Source: Dermatemys mawii (lineage: Eukaryota; Chordata; Testudines; Dermatemydidae). Taken from it: a DNA stretch of 64,000 nt. Positions 34,701 to 46,699 of the stretch are shown piece after piece. Location: contig ML677386.1 of assembly GCA_007922305.1 (NCBI GenBank), positions 7,759,982 through 7,823,981 on the forward strand, written 5' to 3'. A program made the translations under genes and the position numbers. Each line of letters begins with the position of its first letter. The first letter of the stretch is position 1. A model generated the notes under the pieces. It did not search any database. It saw nothing but the letters and a program-made list of their open reading frames with translations, and had not been told where the DNA came from.

Positions 34701-35270
34701 TTTTCGCTGTGAATACCAGATTCAGAACCTTGAATCTGAAACTTCCATATTTCCATGTAATTAAAATTTCATCTTACCATTGACTGTTAAAGCTGGCCTT
34801 GCCCCTATATAATTTTGAGAGATGGAGTCCAAGTCACAAAAATGTTGATCTAAATGTCTCCAAAGTTTAACTTAACTCAACTCAACAGAGACAGGGACCC
34901 CAGTTATAAAGTTCAGGTGTGAATCAAGAGGTGAATTTCTGCAGAATTCAGATCTGGAGGTTCAGTTTGGGTGCATCCCTAAAAATTTTCATCTTTACAT
35001 CTGTTGTGTCCTCTCCTGAGCAATAACAAAGGGAAAACTGGAGAAACACACAATGGGTACTTACCAGTTATAAGAGAAAGATGCAGCCAGTAAGTGCCGA
35101 CCTTCTGTCACACGTGTTTCCATCTGCAGATGCCCTAAACCTGTTAAGATAGTGAAGTTATTAATTTCCTTCTCTAAGGCTCAGGGGTCCCTTTTGTGCT
35201 AGGCACTGTCCAAACACATCACATTTCTGCTCTGAATATTTTACAATAAAAGACTTACTAATCTAAATTT
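31755..35270. other. Intron 1, mostly unassigned
   Basis: The hairpin MITE at 33695-33785 is the only defined element. 34060-34230 is a purine-rich (AG) tract. No coding block. Confidence 0.45.
33695..33785. repeat. Palindromic MITE (hairpin)
   Basis: ggtccagatcctcaaagg, taggtgcctaaacttccatt, then ttcaatgggagttaggtgcc and cccttgaggactagagcc. The two halves are near-perfect inverted copies about a ttgattcaa centre. Flanks do not show a clear duplication. Confidence 0.65.
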
Positions 35271-35278
35271 GTCAAGCT

Positions 35279-36042
35279 CAGGGGTGGGCAAACTACGGCT
35301 CAGGGCCACATCCAGCTCTTCAGACGTTTTAATTTGGCCCTCAAGTTCCTGCTGAGGAGCAGGGTCTGGGACTTGCCCTGCTCCAGCTGGGAGCTTGCCC
35401 TGCTCTGCGATTGCTGTGGCTCCTGGAAGTAGCGGCATGTCCTCCCTCCGGCTTCTATGTGTAAGGGCAGCCAGGAGGCTCTGCATACTACCCCTGCCCC
35501 AAGCGCCATCCCTGCAGCTCCCATTGGCCAGGAACCATGGCCAATGGAAGCTGCAGGGGTGGCGCCTGTGGACGGGGCAGCGCGCAGAGCTGCCTGGCTG
35601 CACCTTCCCGTAGGAGCTGTAGGGGCGACATGCCATTCCTTCTGGGAGCTGCTTGAGGCCACTTGAGTGCTGCCTGAAGCCTGCACCCTTGATCCCTTCC
35701 AGCACCCTATCCTTATGCCCCTGCTTTCCCTCCTGCCCTCCGAACCCCTTGGTCCCAGCCCAGAGCACCCTCCTGCACCCCCAATTCCTCAGCCCCACCC
35801 CAGAACCTGTAACATCAGCCAGAGCCCTTACCGCCCCCCCCCCCCCCACTGCACCCTAACCCCTCTGTCCCACCTGGAGCCTCCTTGCGCACAGCAAACT
35901 CCTCATTTCTGGCCCCACCCCAGAGCCTGCACTCCCAGCTGGAGCCCTCGCCCCCCACCACACCCCAACCCCCAATTTCGTGAGCGTTCATGGCCCGCCA
36001 TACAATTTCCATAGCCAGCTGTGGAATGTTTGCCCACCCTTG
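35279..36042. mobile_element. hAT-type non-autonomous element
   Basis: 764 bp with ends CAGGGGTGGGCAAAC and GTTTGCCCACCCTTG (inverted, near perfect). It is flanked by gtcaagct (35271-35278) and gtctagct (36043-36050). The interior is GC-rich with imperfect ccccagagcc/cctgca repeats and a run of 14 C at 35834-35847. The long frames seen inside are composition artefacts. Confidence 0.9.
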
Positions 36043-36294
36043 GTCTAGCTTCTGATACAACACATGCCATTGTGTCCTCACAGGCCAAAGGAAATGATGC
36101 TTTGGGTTCCAGCGTATTTAGAGGGGCAAAAAAAAAGATGCTTGTCATGCTCTTGGCTCTACTTCCTTAAGCCTCTTAAATGCCTTCTCTCCTTCCTACT
36201 GGGAGACAGTCACTGAATTAACCACTTGAAGGAGGTCCCTCAAATCGCTCATTTTAATGTGCCTATTTCATGAAGTGCTTGGAAATCTCTGGTA

Positions 36295-36693
36295 CAGTGG
36301 CTCTCAAGCAGAGGTACACGTATCCCTGGGGGGACGCAGAGGTCTTCCGGGGAGGAACTCAGCGCACATAGATTTTGCCTAGTTTTACAACAGGTTACAG
36401 AAAAAGCACTAACCACGTCAGTACAAAATAACATTTCACAGACAATGATTTGCTCATACTGCTCCATATACTATTCACTGAAATGTAAGTACTATATTTG
36501 TATTCCAGCTGATTTATTTTATAAATATATGGTAAAAATGCAGAAGGAAGCAATTTTTCAGTGACACCATGTGTGACATTTTTGTCTGGTTTTGTAAACA
36601 AGCACTTTTTAAGTGAGGGGTATTTTGGGGGTATGCAAGCCAAATCAGACTCCTAAAAAGGGTACAGTAGTCTGGGAAGGTTGAGAGCCACTA
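36295..36693. mobile_element. hAT-type non-autonomous element
   Basis: 399 bp flanked by an exact 8-bp duplication CTCTGGTA (36287-36294 and 36694-36701). Ends are CAGTGGCTCTCAAGC and GGTTGAGAGCCACTA (inverted). AT-rich interior without a transposase. Confidence 0.9.
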
Positions 36694-38479
36694 CTCTGGT
36701 ACACAGATGTAACTACTACGACACTCATAATGAGGGATGTGTAGTGCTTCCTTCTTTTACAAGCTGTGGGACATTACTGTTTCTGCTATTGCAGATCCAA
36801 AAGGAGCATAGGGAGCTTCAAACAGTGTGGGTTTGGGTCATTAATTGGTCACTGTGTTGGCTGTCCAAGCAGAGAAGGAAAACACTGAATGGACATGGAA
36901 TTTGAATCTCAGTTGGCGTGATCTCTCTGAGTTCGAGTTAGGACTATAGGCAGGGCACTGTGGGGAAACTTGCCCTGCTACAGCCTATCCTGTGCTGCTT
37001 GTCAGTCTTGAGCCCTTCACCAGCACTGTACTCAAACAAACGTTCAGGGAGATGTTCATGGCTGTTACATAAACTGCATGTTTTGTGAGTGACTGAATTT
37101 CCTTTTCCGATCTCAGCAATGTAAAATAATTGAAATTGGATGGGAGGGAGCAGACTGGGGGTCTAAAATGACAAGCCATCGCTCACCAGAGAGGTCATTG
37201 AGGGTACTATAAGATTTCCACTCCTCATGGGCATGTTGCTATGGCCCAGCCCCCACTGATGGCCCGGTGACAGCTTTGCAGTGCAGCCGCAGACTCTTGA
37301 CAGGTGCTGATCAGTTATGCCTCCTGCACTCGGTCCCTGGAAAGAGGTTGCAGAAGTGGCGGTCTGTTGCTGAGGGAATGGGATGCTATTTCTAGACACC
37401 GCTCTGTCTTCACCACGTTCTTTGACAATGATTTATGTTTTCCTCTCTGTGCAGTTGCAACTCCCCAAAAGCCTCCTCCAGAAATTTGAGTGCGATAAAC
37501 ATGGACACTTTGCTGTGGATTTACCATGTGCATGCCAAAAGTGGAGGCTGTAGCTCACTGGGTGCGGCAGTGCCTCTGCACTGATAATTGCACCTCTTGT
37601 ACATTTAAAAAACCACTGAAGAAAGACTGATTCCTCTTATTGAGGAATGCTTAATTTAGCATTAGCAGGCTTAGTGGAAAGACTAATCAGTCAGCAGTGC
37701 ATGACTCACTCTGCATTCCATGTGGTAAAAGGATTAAGAATGTTTACATGCCTGGTATATAGGAGGCATTGGCAAACCTGTTTGGCCACTCCAGGATTGC
37801 GAGTTCGGAAGTTCAAACAACCTACATGGCTGGGTATGTGTTCTGTGAAAGAAAGAATGGGAAAAGCAACAGAGGTAGAAAATCCAATGGGAAGAATAGG
37901 GCAAAAATACAGCAGAGAGCGTACCCAATGAAAAACGTATCTAGAGACCGGGGAGGAGAAAAGGAGCAGGGACCGGGAGAATACACACATGTAGGCACAG
38001 AGTACATAGAGCAGGCTTTGCAGGTGCAGCATGGTGGGGGTTACCTGGACCAAGAGCTGCTCCTTAACCCTTTCATCTCCAGCGTGGGTTTCGTTTATCC
38101 GACTGCAGAGGTGATTATTTTTCTTTCCCTAGCAGAGACAACACACAGAAGCTTCTCTGTAGCTAGGCAAATATCTGACTTGATTCCCCTGTAGGAAAAA
38201 TCATGGATTTGGACCTGCAGAAAATCTCATGATCTTAAACTAGTTTGAGAGGCTCACAGCAGAGACATTCAGTCATCAGCTGAGGGTGCCAGAGATTTGA
38301 GCATTGGGTGAATGTATAAGCCCTATAATGTCTCCCCTTCCCCCTCCTGTAGGCAACCTTTGAGTTCCACAAGAAGCCTCATCCTCTGATTTCTGTGCCA
38401 GGTTTGGAATTTCCTCAGTTTTACTACACAGAGTAGCAAAATCCAATGTTTGGAACTGAGGTTTTGATTCAGGCCCTCA

Positions 38480-38965
38480 TCTAGTTCTAACACATGACAG
38501 CACTTGTGCTGCTCAAATCCTGTGAGCGGGGTACTGGGCTCATAGTTGGGTCCCCATCCCCACCTGCCCTGGCGCTGACAGTTTGAGTGCCAGGTTTACA
38601 GTAGTGTCCCCCACCACACCCTACAGCTATCAGCCCGATACTGGGGCTCACTGCTGGAGCCCACTTGCCCTGGGGTGACAACCTGAGCTGTGAGCTGAGC
38701 TCAATTTCACAGCACAGGAACCTACTAGCCCTGAAACTGACATTCTTGTCAGTTTCACAGCTCCAGCTGTAAGCCCCCAGGGGAGACAACAGCAGCTTTG
38801 AAACAAACAAGAATGTCAGTTTCACTGTTGTTAGGCTCCCTACTGTGAAACTGAGGCTGGTGCTGGGTTCACAGCTGGGGCCATCACCCGGGCTTGGAAT
38901 CTGTGAGCCCAGTGAAGCTGTCAATATCCCCACACTCTGGCTGTCAGTGCCCCCACAACGCTCCA
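38480..38965. repeat. Interspersed repeat with inverted gaaactgacattcttgt segments
   Basis: Segments of the type ctgtgagcccagtac/tgacagcctgag recur. A 17-bp sequence at 38733-38749 recurs inverted at 38808-38824, and 38733-38756 forms a hairpin (10-bp arms, 4-nt loop). The internal symmetry suggests a MITE or satellite-like family. Boundaries are not defined. Confidence 0.5.
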
Positions 38966-40604
38966 CTTCAGACGGTGCAAGAGTTCCTGATAAGGACATC
39001 ACGTGCACTACAGCAGACGGAAGGTAGTGTGGGCACCAATAGCCAACTTACCTACTGCAGTGGCTGTAGGTCAACCTAACTTAAGTCAAATTAATTCTGC
39101 AGTGTGGCTGACCAAGCCCTACGTCTGGCTAACCAGTATTGTTGCTTAAAAAAGTAGAAACCCCAGCTCTCGTTAAAGCATTGCTGAGCTGTGCTTTACT
39201 TTTTTACTCCAGGTGATTTGCATCAAGTTTTTAAAAAATCTATTTGTGAACAAAGCCCCATGCAAGTCCCTTAACTCACAGCAATAGGTCCTGTGGCATG
39301 TGTGTTTTGCATGTAAATGTAGGCATTAACCTCAAAGTTTTCAGCATCTGATTACATGGGTCACTCCCTTATTGACTTTTATTTACCAAAGACAAATTTA
39401 AATGTCCTGATCCTTGGCATGGAAAACAGTGTGCCATTTCCCTTCGTCACACATAAATCTCTCCTTTGTAAGCAAGGTCTTAATAATGAGCTGGGAATAG
39501 CTGATTGGGCGGATTCTTTTTTAATAGTTACAGAGTATTAGTAACTGACAGGTTTGTAATGATTCTGTTGAACGATGAGTGGTAGAATTGAATATATTGC
39601 TTCTTGGTTCATATTTTACCCAGGAATAACAACCCTGAAGGTACTTCATGTCAGTATGTGCTCACAGATCAGATCCTTCCCATAAAGGGATATTTCTAAA
39701 CCAAAGCAGTATATGCTGGGGATTTAGCTGAGAGTCCCTTTAATCGTAATGGGAGTGATGCTGCTATAAATACCTCTGTGCTGCTTTGAAGATTTACACC
39801 ACATAACCTACACACATGAGGCTGTAGGTACAGCTGTGGAAAAGCTTTGTTTATGGTCTACTGAAAGAGGTGGTAGAGCTGTATTGTAGTGTATGAAGTT
39901 AACCTTTTGAAAGGTACATTCAGACAGATTATGTCTGGACTGTCAGGTGCAGCAGATGTGTGCTGATGTTAGAGTGCAGTGGGCTGTTAATTTAAAAAAA
40001 AGCAGCAATACAAAAAGGTGGAATGGTACATCAGCAGTCAAACGATTAAATAAAGCTGAAGCTTAGCTGACAAGGAGTATCATCAGCATTATCAGCTAGG
40101 GGCTTTTTGGTCCTTCCAACTGATGTTTAGTTTGTTTTTAAAATGATAAACACAAGGAAATATAGCTAATTAAATGTTTAGGTTCTGGCTTAAATCCACA
40201 AAAGAAAATAAAGTTTATATGAAAGGCTGCCGCACAGCACCTTTATCTCCGTCCCTCATGCTAAGACCATTTGGTGGCATATAGTGTAACACACAACCGA
40301 TGGCAACCTTTTGACTGAGAACCAAAAGCTGTTACCCCCAGCAGCCCATACTTGTTCCCATTGACTTCCTTGGGCGCAGCAGCAGACCACAGATGGGTGT
40401 TGGCCCATCGGAAGAGAGCTGGTGTTCTAAGTCTAGTTCTTAGTGAGGCCAAGGCAGGAATGGGCAGTGTGGAGGCTCACTGGTGAGTTGGGGAAGCTGG
40501 TTTTATTGTTATCTGGGGGGTTAAATAGGGCTCTCACACACATGCAGTACATTCAGTAAAGAAATTATAAACCATCAAGACCATCCTCTTTGAGCTACAT
40601 AGTA

Positions 40605-40703
40605 GGGGTCTGATTCTCCTCTTACCTACACCAGGTTTACAGTTTAGACTTCAGTAGAATCAATCCGATTTACACTGACATAAGTGAGAGGAGAATCAGG
40701 TCC
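40605..40703. mobile_element. TA-flanked palindromic MITE
   Basis: 99 bp with inverted ends ggggtctgattctcctctta and gtgagaggagaatcaggtcc, flanked by TA (40603-40604 and 40704-40705). The middle holds ccgatttacactgacataag. Related half-copies appear at 25315-25365. Confidence 0.75.
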
Positions 40704-42403
40704 TAATGTTTGGCAAAGAACCAGAATTCATTGTAGTAAATCATTTAATCTAACACATCCTAGATTATTTCACTCTGCTGTCATTAAAAGGCTGAAATGT
40801 AGCAATCTTTAGAACTGAACCAATGCTGTCCATACCTTGGTGTGATGTTATCTTTCAGGGGGGGCTAGAGAATCTAAACATGCAGTTTTGCCTTCAGCTT
40901 TAGCCCACAACCACCATCTCTAAATTCTTTTTATGGGTAGTACTCAGGATGCCATGTGTGGATCATTTTACTGCTAGCTCTATAAAGGAAACAATCAGGT
41001 TTAATGCTGAGGTGGGAGCGGGGGGAGGAGGGAGACAATTCACTGGAATATGCTCTGAACAGTTCTTTATGATGCCATTACAGATGCGGAATGGAAGCAT
41101 TGTGTCAGAGAACCGTTTACTTTAGGAGTTTTAGCAGATGCAGTCACGTCATATTTCCCTAAGTAGTTTGGAACAAACTAACCTGAAAACAAGTTTAAAA
41201 CAAAAAGTATATTGTAGCAGGATGCTTTCCATTTAAGAGCAGGGTGGGATGGAAACTGCAAGGATCTAAAATAAGAATTTCCAGAAGGAAATTAATCTAG
41301 CATAGATTCTGGTGGAGGAACAATCTGCCAGTTTAATAGAACTACATGAATTTGTCAGCTGGGGATGTTTATAAAATATCCAGCATGATATTCCAAAAAC
41401 CAAACAGATTTGGATACACTCCTGCTTAGTGTCAAGAGAATGGGTGACACCTCTGAAATACAGTAGAGTGAAATGCAGCAGAAGTAGTAAAGACCCTTTA
41501 GTGTTTATAGTCCATAATCCTGCAAATTAAATTTCCTGTTACCTGATAATGTCAGAGTTACAAATGGATGAATGGACTCATGGTGAACTCTCCCAACCTA
41601 CAGGAAAGACAATGGGTTGGAAACTGCATTTCTGTTCCAAGGAAATTCTGACATTTCAAAGTTTGTTTCTGTGCTATATAAGAACAGGAAACCTATTATG
41701 TAAGAGCCCAAAATAGGGATTTGTTCTTGTCTTTACAAATCACATGGTCTTCTGTCAAACGCCAGAATAATTTTTCATCCATTATTTAAGCTTCAAAGGT
41801 GGAGAGAATTTGGGATCCCATCAGTGTCTAGCAGTATACTGTGACAGGGTGCTAGCTTAAACACCCTGGTCACTGAAGTTGCTGTAGCCCAGAGATGGCT
41901 GCAGGCTTACTTGGAATCAATCAACTGGTTACTGGTGGGGATGGATTACTGACACTTGATGGCAGCTGTTGAGCTAATGAGGCAATTGGCTTTGTAATGA
42001 GGACAACAGGAAGTAATGGGGCAGGTGAATGAAGGAAGGTCTGTGAAAGGTGCATAGCAGAAGAAGCCTATGTTATGGCCTATTCTGGTTTGAAACAAAG
42101 GGGTAAGGGTGCATTTGGTGGAAAAGAAACAAATTGTGTGTATTTGAGTGGGATTCCATGAAGATGCAGGGAACCATGTCTGCTATTCTCATTTGTAAGA
42201 TCAGGACCTAAATTATTTCTTTTTTTTCTTTTCCTAAACCTCCTAGGATGCTTTGCCTTCCAGCAAAAAATAAGTTGTAAAAATGGTAAACACACAAACA
42301 CACACTTACCTTCATTCACAGGGTAGCTGAAGAAGTGCCCCGTGATGCATACCTTATCAAATCTCTTGCTCTCAGTCTATAAACTCAGTTAGTGAAGTGA
42401 CAC

Positions 42404-42489
42404 AGAGTCCTGTGGCACCTTAAAGACTAACTAGAGTATTAGAGCATAAGCTTTCGTGGGCTAATACCCACTTCGTCGGATGCAAGCAG
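42404..42489 (-). repeat. Penelope/SINE-type tail fragment with target-site duplication
   Basis: gagtcctgtggcaccttaaa, gactaac, agcataagctttcgtgggct and acccacttcgtcggatgca form the reverse complement of the tail at 56452-56535. It is flanked by gaagtgacac on both sides (42394-42403 and 42492-42501), an insertion duplication typical of target-primed retrotransposition. Confidence 0.75.
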
Positions 42490-42521
42490 TGGAAGTGACA
42501 CTGCTTGTGTCACTTCCACTG
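42487..42521. repeat. Perfect hairpin, 15-bp arms
   Basis: cagtggaagtgacac (42487-42501), loop tgctt, then gtgtcacttccactg (42507-42521). The left arm includes the right target-site duplication of the tail insertion at 42404. Confidence 0.9.
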
Positions 42522-43212
42522 TTAGTGAGTTATTAATGGTGGAAAGGTAATAACTGGGGGAATGATGTCAAATATTATTTTTGCATGTATGAAATTTATT
42601 AGGATAGTCTAATCTCATTGCTTTCCCAGCCTTATTAGCTAAGCAAATAGAGAAAAAGTAATTTATTCAAAATGTGAAATTCAAATGAATTATCTGTTGA
42701 ATGTCACTTGCCTGGAAGTGCTGGGGGACTGATCATTAAGGGCCCAGTCCTGGGGCTCCATGCAGATGGAGGGAACCATGTCTGCTATTCTCATTTGTAA
42801 GATCAGGATCTAACTTAGGTTTTTTGTTTTTGTTTTTTTGTGGGTTTTTTTGTTTTTGTTTTGCTTTCCTAAGCCTCCTAGCATGCGTTACCATTTTTAC
42901 AACTTATTTCTTGCTGGCAGGCAGCTGCAGTAAGCATTATTAAAGCCAGAATTCACTCTTTTTGGTGCACACAATATAAGGGTCTCATGTCTACTTCTGA
43001 ATCAGGTCTCCAGTGTAGCTTTCTCTGCCTTTGCTTCCTCACTGTCTTCATGACTGATTTCCCCACTCCCGCTTCCTGTGATTAAGGAGCCATTGCCCTG
43101 TTGATTGGCTTTGAGATGGAAATTACTTCCACATGCAAATTATAAAATTAAGCCAACTTGTCCTGCCATTTGTTGCCTTTTCAGCCATCTGCAGCTGATT
43201 TCATGTGGTACC

Positions 43213-44373
43213 TGTGACGGGTTGGATCATAGAAACCCTCTTGGGACTGCCATATGATGTGCTGGGACTACCTCTAAGCCCGTTTTCCCTGGCAGTTTAG
43301 GATGTAAGAACCCTGCCTGGTTGTGCCAGACATGCTAGCCTGCTACAAACACAGACCCAGATCTGAACCACGTCTCACACAAGCCACAGACTTAACTGAA
43401 AACAACTTAAGCGGCATTCCTGTCTCCAACACTCAAATGCTTAACTCCCAATGGGATCCAAACCACAAATAAATCCATTCTGCCCTGTATAAAGCTTATA
43501 CAGGATAAACTTATAAATTGTTTGCCCTCTATAACACTGATAGAGAGAGATGCACAGCTCTTTGCCCCCCAGGTATTAATACATACTCTGGGTTAATTAA
43601 TAAGTTAAAAGTGATTTAATTAAATACAAAAAGTAGGATTTAAGTGGTTCCAAATAATAGACAGAACAAAGTGAATTACCACGCAAAATAAAATAAAACA
43701 GGCAAGTCTAAACCTAATACAGTAGTAAACTGAATACAGATGAAATCTCACCTCAGAGATGTTCCAATAAGCCTCTTTTACAGACTAGCTTCCTTCTAGT
43801 CTAGGTCCAGCAATCACTCCCACCCCTGTGGCTATTGTCCTATGTTCCAGTTTCTTTCAGGTATCCTTTGGTAGCGGAGCTATCTCTTGAGCCTGCCGAA
43901 GTCAAAATGGAGAGGCCTCCCAGGGGCTTAAATAGACTTTTTCTTGTGGGTGGAGACCCCCTCCTCTCTCCTATCCAGAATTCAGCTCCAAGATGGATTT
44001 TTTGAGTCACATGGGCAAGTCACATCTTCATGCACGACTGAGTTCCTTACCATACAGGCCACATTTCTGGGAAAGCTCAGATGTGGATTGGCATCTCCAA
44101 GTTGATTGTTTGGGCATTTACTGAGAATAGTCTTTTTTCAAGAAGCTGACCAACCGCTTCACTAAGGCTACTTAAAATCAAACAAGTACATAGCCAGTAT
44201 TCATAACTCTGAATACAAAAATGACGCATACAGATAGGATGAATATAGCCAATAGATCATACCCTTTACAGAGATATGTTACATGGCATATGTAGCATAA
44301 ACCATATTTCAGTTATGTTATATATGCATTTAGTAGCACATTCCCATAAAGCATTATGGGGTGCTGTGTCACA
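43213..44373 (-). repeat. 3' LTR of a truncated Gmr1-like Ty3/gypsy element
   Basis: 1,161 bp, with TGTGA...TCACA ends, matching the solo LTR at 219-1403. On the minus strand it is immediately preceded by a purine-rich tract (aggaggagag, 44374-44383), as expected of the polypurine tract 5' of a 3' LTR. The internal region extends to about 47215, and no second LTR is found there, so the element is 5'-truncated. Confidence 0.85.
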
Positions 44374-46592
44374 CTCTCCTCCTGAACTTACTGCCAGAGA
44401 CTTGGACACTGTCCATGGCAGTGGCAGAAAAAGTAAAATCCCCTGGTCACTCTCCCTTTTAACAACTTTAAACAATATGTCATCAATAGGTGTTCTAGCA
44501 AGGTTTGGGGTTCCTGGTCCCCGGGTGCCTGAAAACAGGTTGCGTTGTAATATGGCTAACAGAATGCAGACAACAAAATCTGTTAAAGTGTAGGTATCTT
44601 GGCATTTAGCCACTAATGCATTAGTCAGTGTGGCTAAGTCTCCCCTTCCACACAGCAGCATGGGCCTGTTATGCCTTTGCTGCTGTGCCAAGCTTCCAGC
44701 CCGTTTACAGGTGTAAGCTGAAAAGTAACATGCTTGTCGGACTGTCTTGTCACCATCCCTAGCATGTATAACAGTTTCTTCCACAACTCATATATGTCCC
44801 ACATTTTTAAAGGGCTTTACCACTAATATTAACTCCTTCGTCTTGACCCATAGACCAAGTAGCAAAAGACACAAGATTAACAGCAAATCTATGGTGGACA
44901 GGCTTTGTTTACACAATTTAGCTTGTTTAATGTCTATTGCATTTCCCAAGTTCTTTGCCTACCCTGGTAGAAGAATCTGCACCAGAGCTCCTGTCTCATT
45001 GGAGAAGGCTTTAAATTCAGGCATGTGTCTGAGACTTTGGCAAGGAAAGGGTGTACCGCAACAATGCCTGTCCTTGGCCCCTCCCTCTGGAATATCTTTG
45101 GGTTGAACCCCACCTTCTTGTGGAGCTTCCTAAGAACAGAGTTCTTCTTCCCCCAGGCTTGTAGAGATAGTGTTGTTTTCTACAAGAGTGGAAAGAATAA
45201 CATTTTTTTAATGGAGTGCTTTTGATTGGTAAGATCCCCTTGGACACCCCAGTCTTTGCCCTCAACTGGTTAGCTGGATGAACTCCCCGCTCCAGGAGAT
45301 CTGATCTCCAGTCTTCCCTCAAAACCTGATCCACAGGAGAGGAGTTTGGCATTTTAAATACAGATTTTTCACCCCCTTCCTGGGAAAGACCCTCTCTACA
45401 AAAGGTGGGCAGACTCTCTGGTCTTCCCTCACCTTCTGTTTGGACTTCCCTTGTTGGGCCTCCCACTGGGCCAGATACTCCTGAGTCCCCCAAAAGGGAA
45501 GGTGACCCTGGTCCAGCTGTGGGCTCATAGCTACCAACTATGACAGACCCTTCACTGGCCAGCAATTTTTTTCCCCCTTTCACTCAAGTTGGGCTTGCTT
45601 CCAGCTACAGAGTCCTTGAGGTCTATTCCCCCCCGCAGTGGTCACCAGAACCCCAACTTTGGGACACATATCTCTGTGCACCCCAGGGCAGGCCCAGTCC
45701 CCTGTTCACCTGCAACTTCCTGAGAGTCAACAGCTGAAAAGGCCTCCCTGCTACAAGGTGGAACATTCCCCTCCCCCGGGGCAGATGATCATGGGACAGG
45801 AGCTGGCTTTGTCCAGCCCCTCCCTCTGGGACTTGTCTTGAGCCCCAGGGCTACAGGAATTGGTTAGGACCATTCCTGCTCCCAAAGCTGCATTTTTCAC
45901 TGCTGCAGAGAAATTTAAGAGACCCTCCTGCAGTCCATGTGACTTCATCCCCCGCCCCCACCCCTCTCCGCCCAGGGCTTTTAGCACAAGAGTGCTTCTC
46001 GCTGCTAACCAACCCTGGGACAGATCTGCCACAAAGAAATCATTTCCTAGGAGAGCTGTTCTCAAAGTGGGGGTTATGACCCCTCAGGAGGTCACCGAGT
46101 GCCTCCCGAGGGGTTGCGAGTCCCTGTGGCCACAGGGAAGCCGCCAAATTGATTATTTCTGCATCTGGCGGCTTTTCGGCGGACATACCTAGCCCTGTTG
46201 GGAGCGCTCGGTATGTCCGCCGAAAATAGCCGCCGAATGCGGAAGTAATCAACTTGGCAGCATTTCGGCGGACATACAAGGGTCATGCTGCACCGCCGGA
46301 GAAGAAAAAAGGGTCGCGGTCTCAGAAAGTTTAAGAACCGCTGCCCTAGGAGAAGTGATGCAAAATTGTGTGCCACTGTTGCAACCGTTAGCTCAGCCTG
46401 CAAACGACTGGTTTCCATGTGCACCTTAGCTAAAAGTGCAAGGACTTTGTAACCTGCCACCAGTTCTAATTCTGCTATTTTCCCTGGCAACAAATCCTTC
46501 TCCTGGATTAGGTCCCTCCTGATCACAGAAATCTCTGCTCCCATGTCCTTTAAACCAATGAGTACTTTCCCATTCAGTTTAACAGCCTGCAT
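44374..46592 (-). pseudogene. Protease and pol-leader relic of the same gypsy element
   Basis: On the minus strand, 46592-46360 encodes a retropepsin-like segment (KLNGKVLIGLKD, then MGAEISVI, later LLLGQ). The active-site Asp-Thr-Gly appears as Asp-Met-Gly (Met codon at 46544-46542), so the enzyme would be inactive. A hAT element at 46053-46343 interrupts it. Protein-like segments continue in shifted frames at 46065-45751 and 45583-45017, of the kind that lies between protease and reverse transcriptase. No reverse transcriptase, RNase H or integrase motifs are seen before the polypurine tract at 44383, so most of pol is deleted. Confidence 0.75.
46053..46343. mobile_element. hAT-type non-autonomous element inside the gypsy protease region
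   Basis: 291 bp with inverted ends (GAGCTGTTCTCAAAG on the left; the complement of the right end reads CAGCGGTTCTTAAAC). It is flanked by tcctagga and ccctagga, an 8-bp target-site duplication with one change. The interior holds repeated inverted segments around ttcggcggacata. It resembles the element at 5710-5954. It inserted after the gypsy element. Confidence 0.85.
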
Positions 46593-46699
46593 ATGCTCAC
46601 TGCTTGGTTGTACAGAAGCAACATTTATAAATCTTTTGTGGAAAGAGGCAGCAGCCTGGCTCTGAGGAGTAGCAACTTCACGTGTTACTGCCTATTTCC

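Larger units (their letters stand above)
36702..42150. other. Intron 1, mostly unassigned
   Basis: Contains the 38.5-38.96 kb repeat and the MITE at 40605. 37235-37244 (gttgctatgg) is an RFX-type half-site. 41841 (tgtgacagggtgctagc) may begin an LTR, but I cannot find its other end. No gene seen. Confidence 0.4.
42151..42917. repeat. Locally duplicated block with a 30-bp inversion
   Basis: 42155-42250 and 42756-42880 share ccatg-agatg, gggaaccatgtctgctattc, tcatttgtaagatcagga, taa and a T-rich tract ending cctaa-cctccta. The following 30 bp are in opposite orientation (42260-42289 against 42888-42917). A retroelement tail (42404-42489) lies between the two copies. Confidence 0.8.

Noticed and set aside
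35241..36148. Several overlapping frames of 70-200 codons
   Set aside because: They lie within a GC-rich hAT element (35279-36042) with inverted ends and a target-site duplication; no protein family is visible.
41841..42080. Possible LTR start (tgtgacagggtgctagc)
   Set aside because: I could not find a matching end, internal region or duplication.
44266..44784. 172-codon minus-strand frame near the gypsy LTR
   Set aside because: It spans the LTR edge and polypurine tract and matches no gag, pol or env motif; chance frame.
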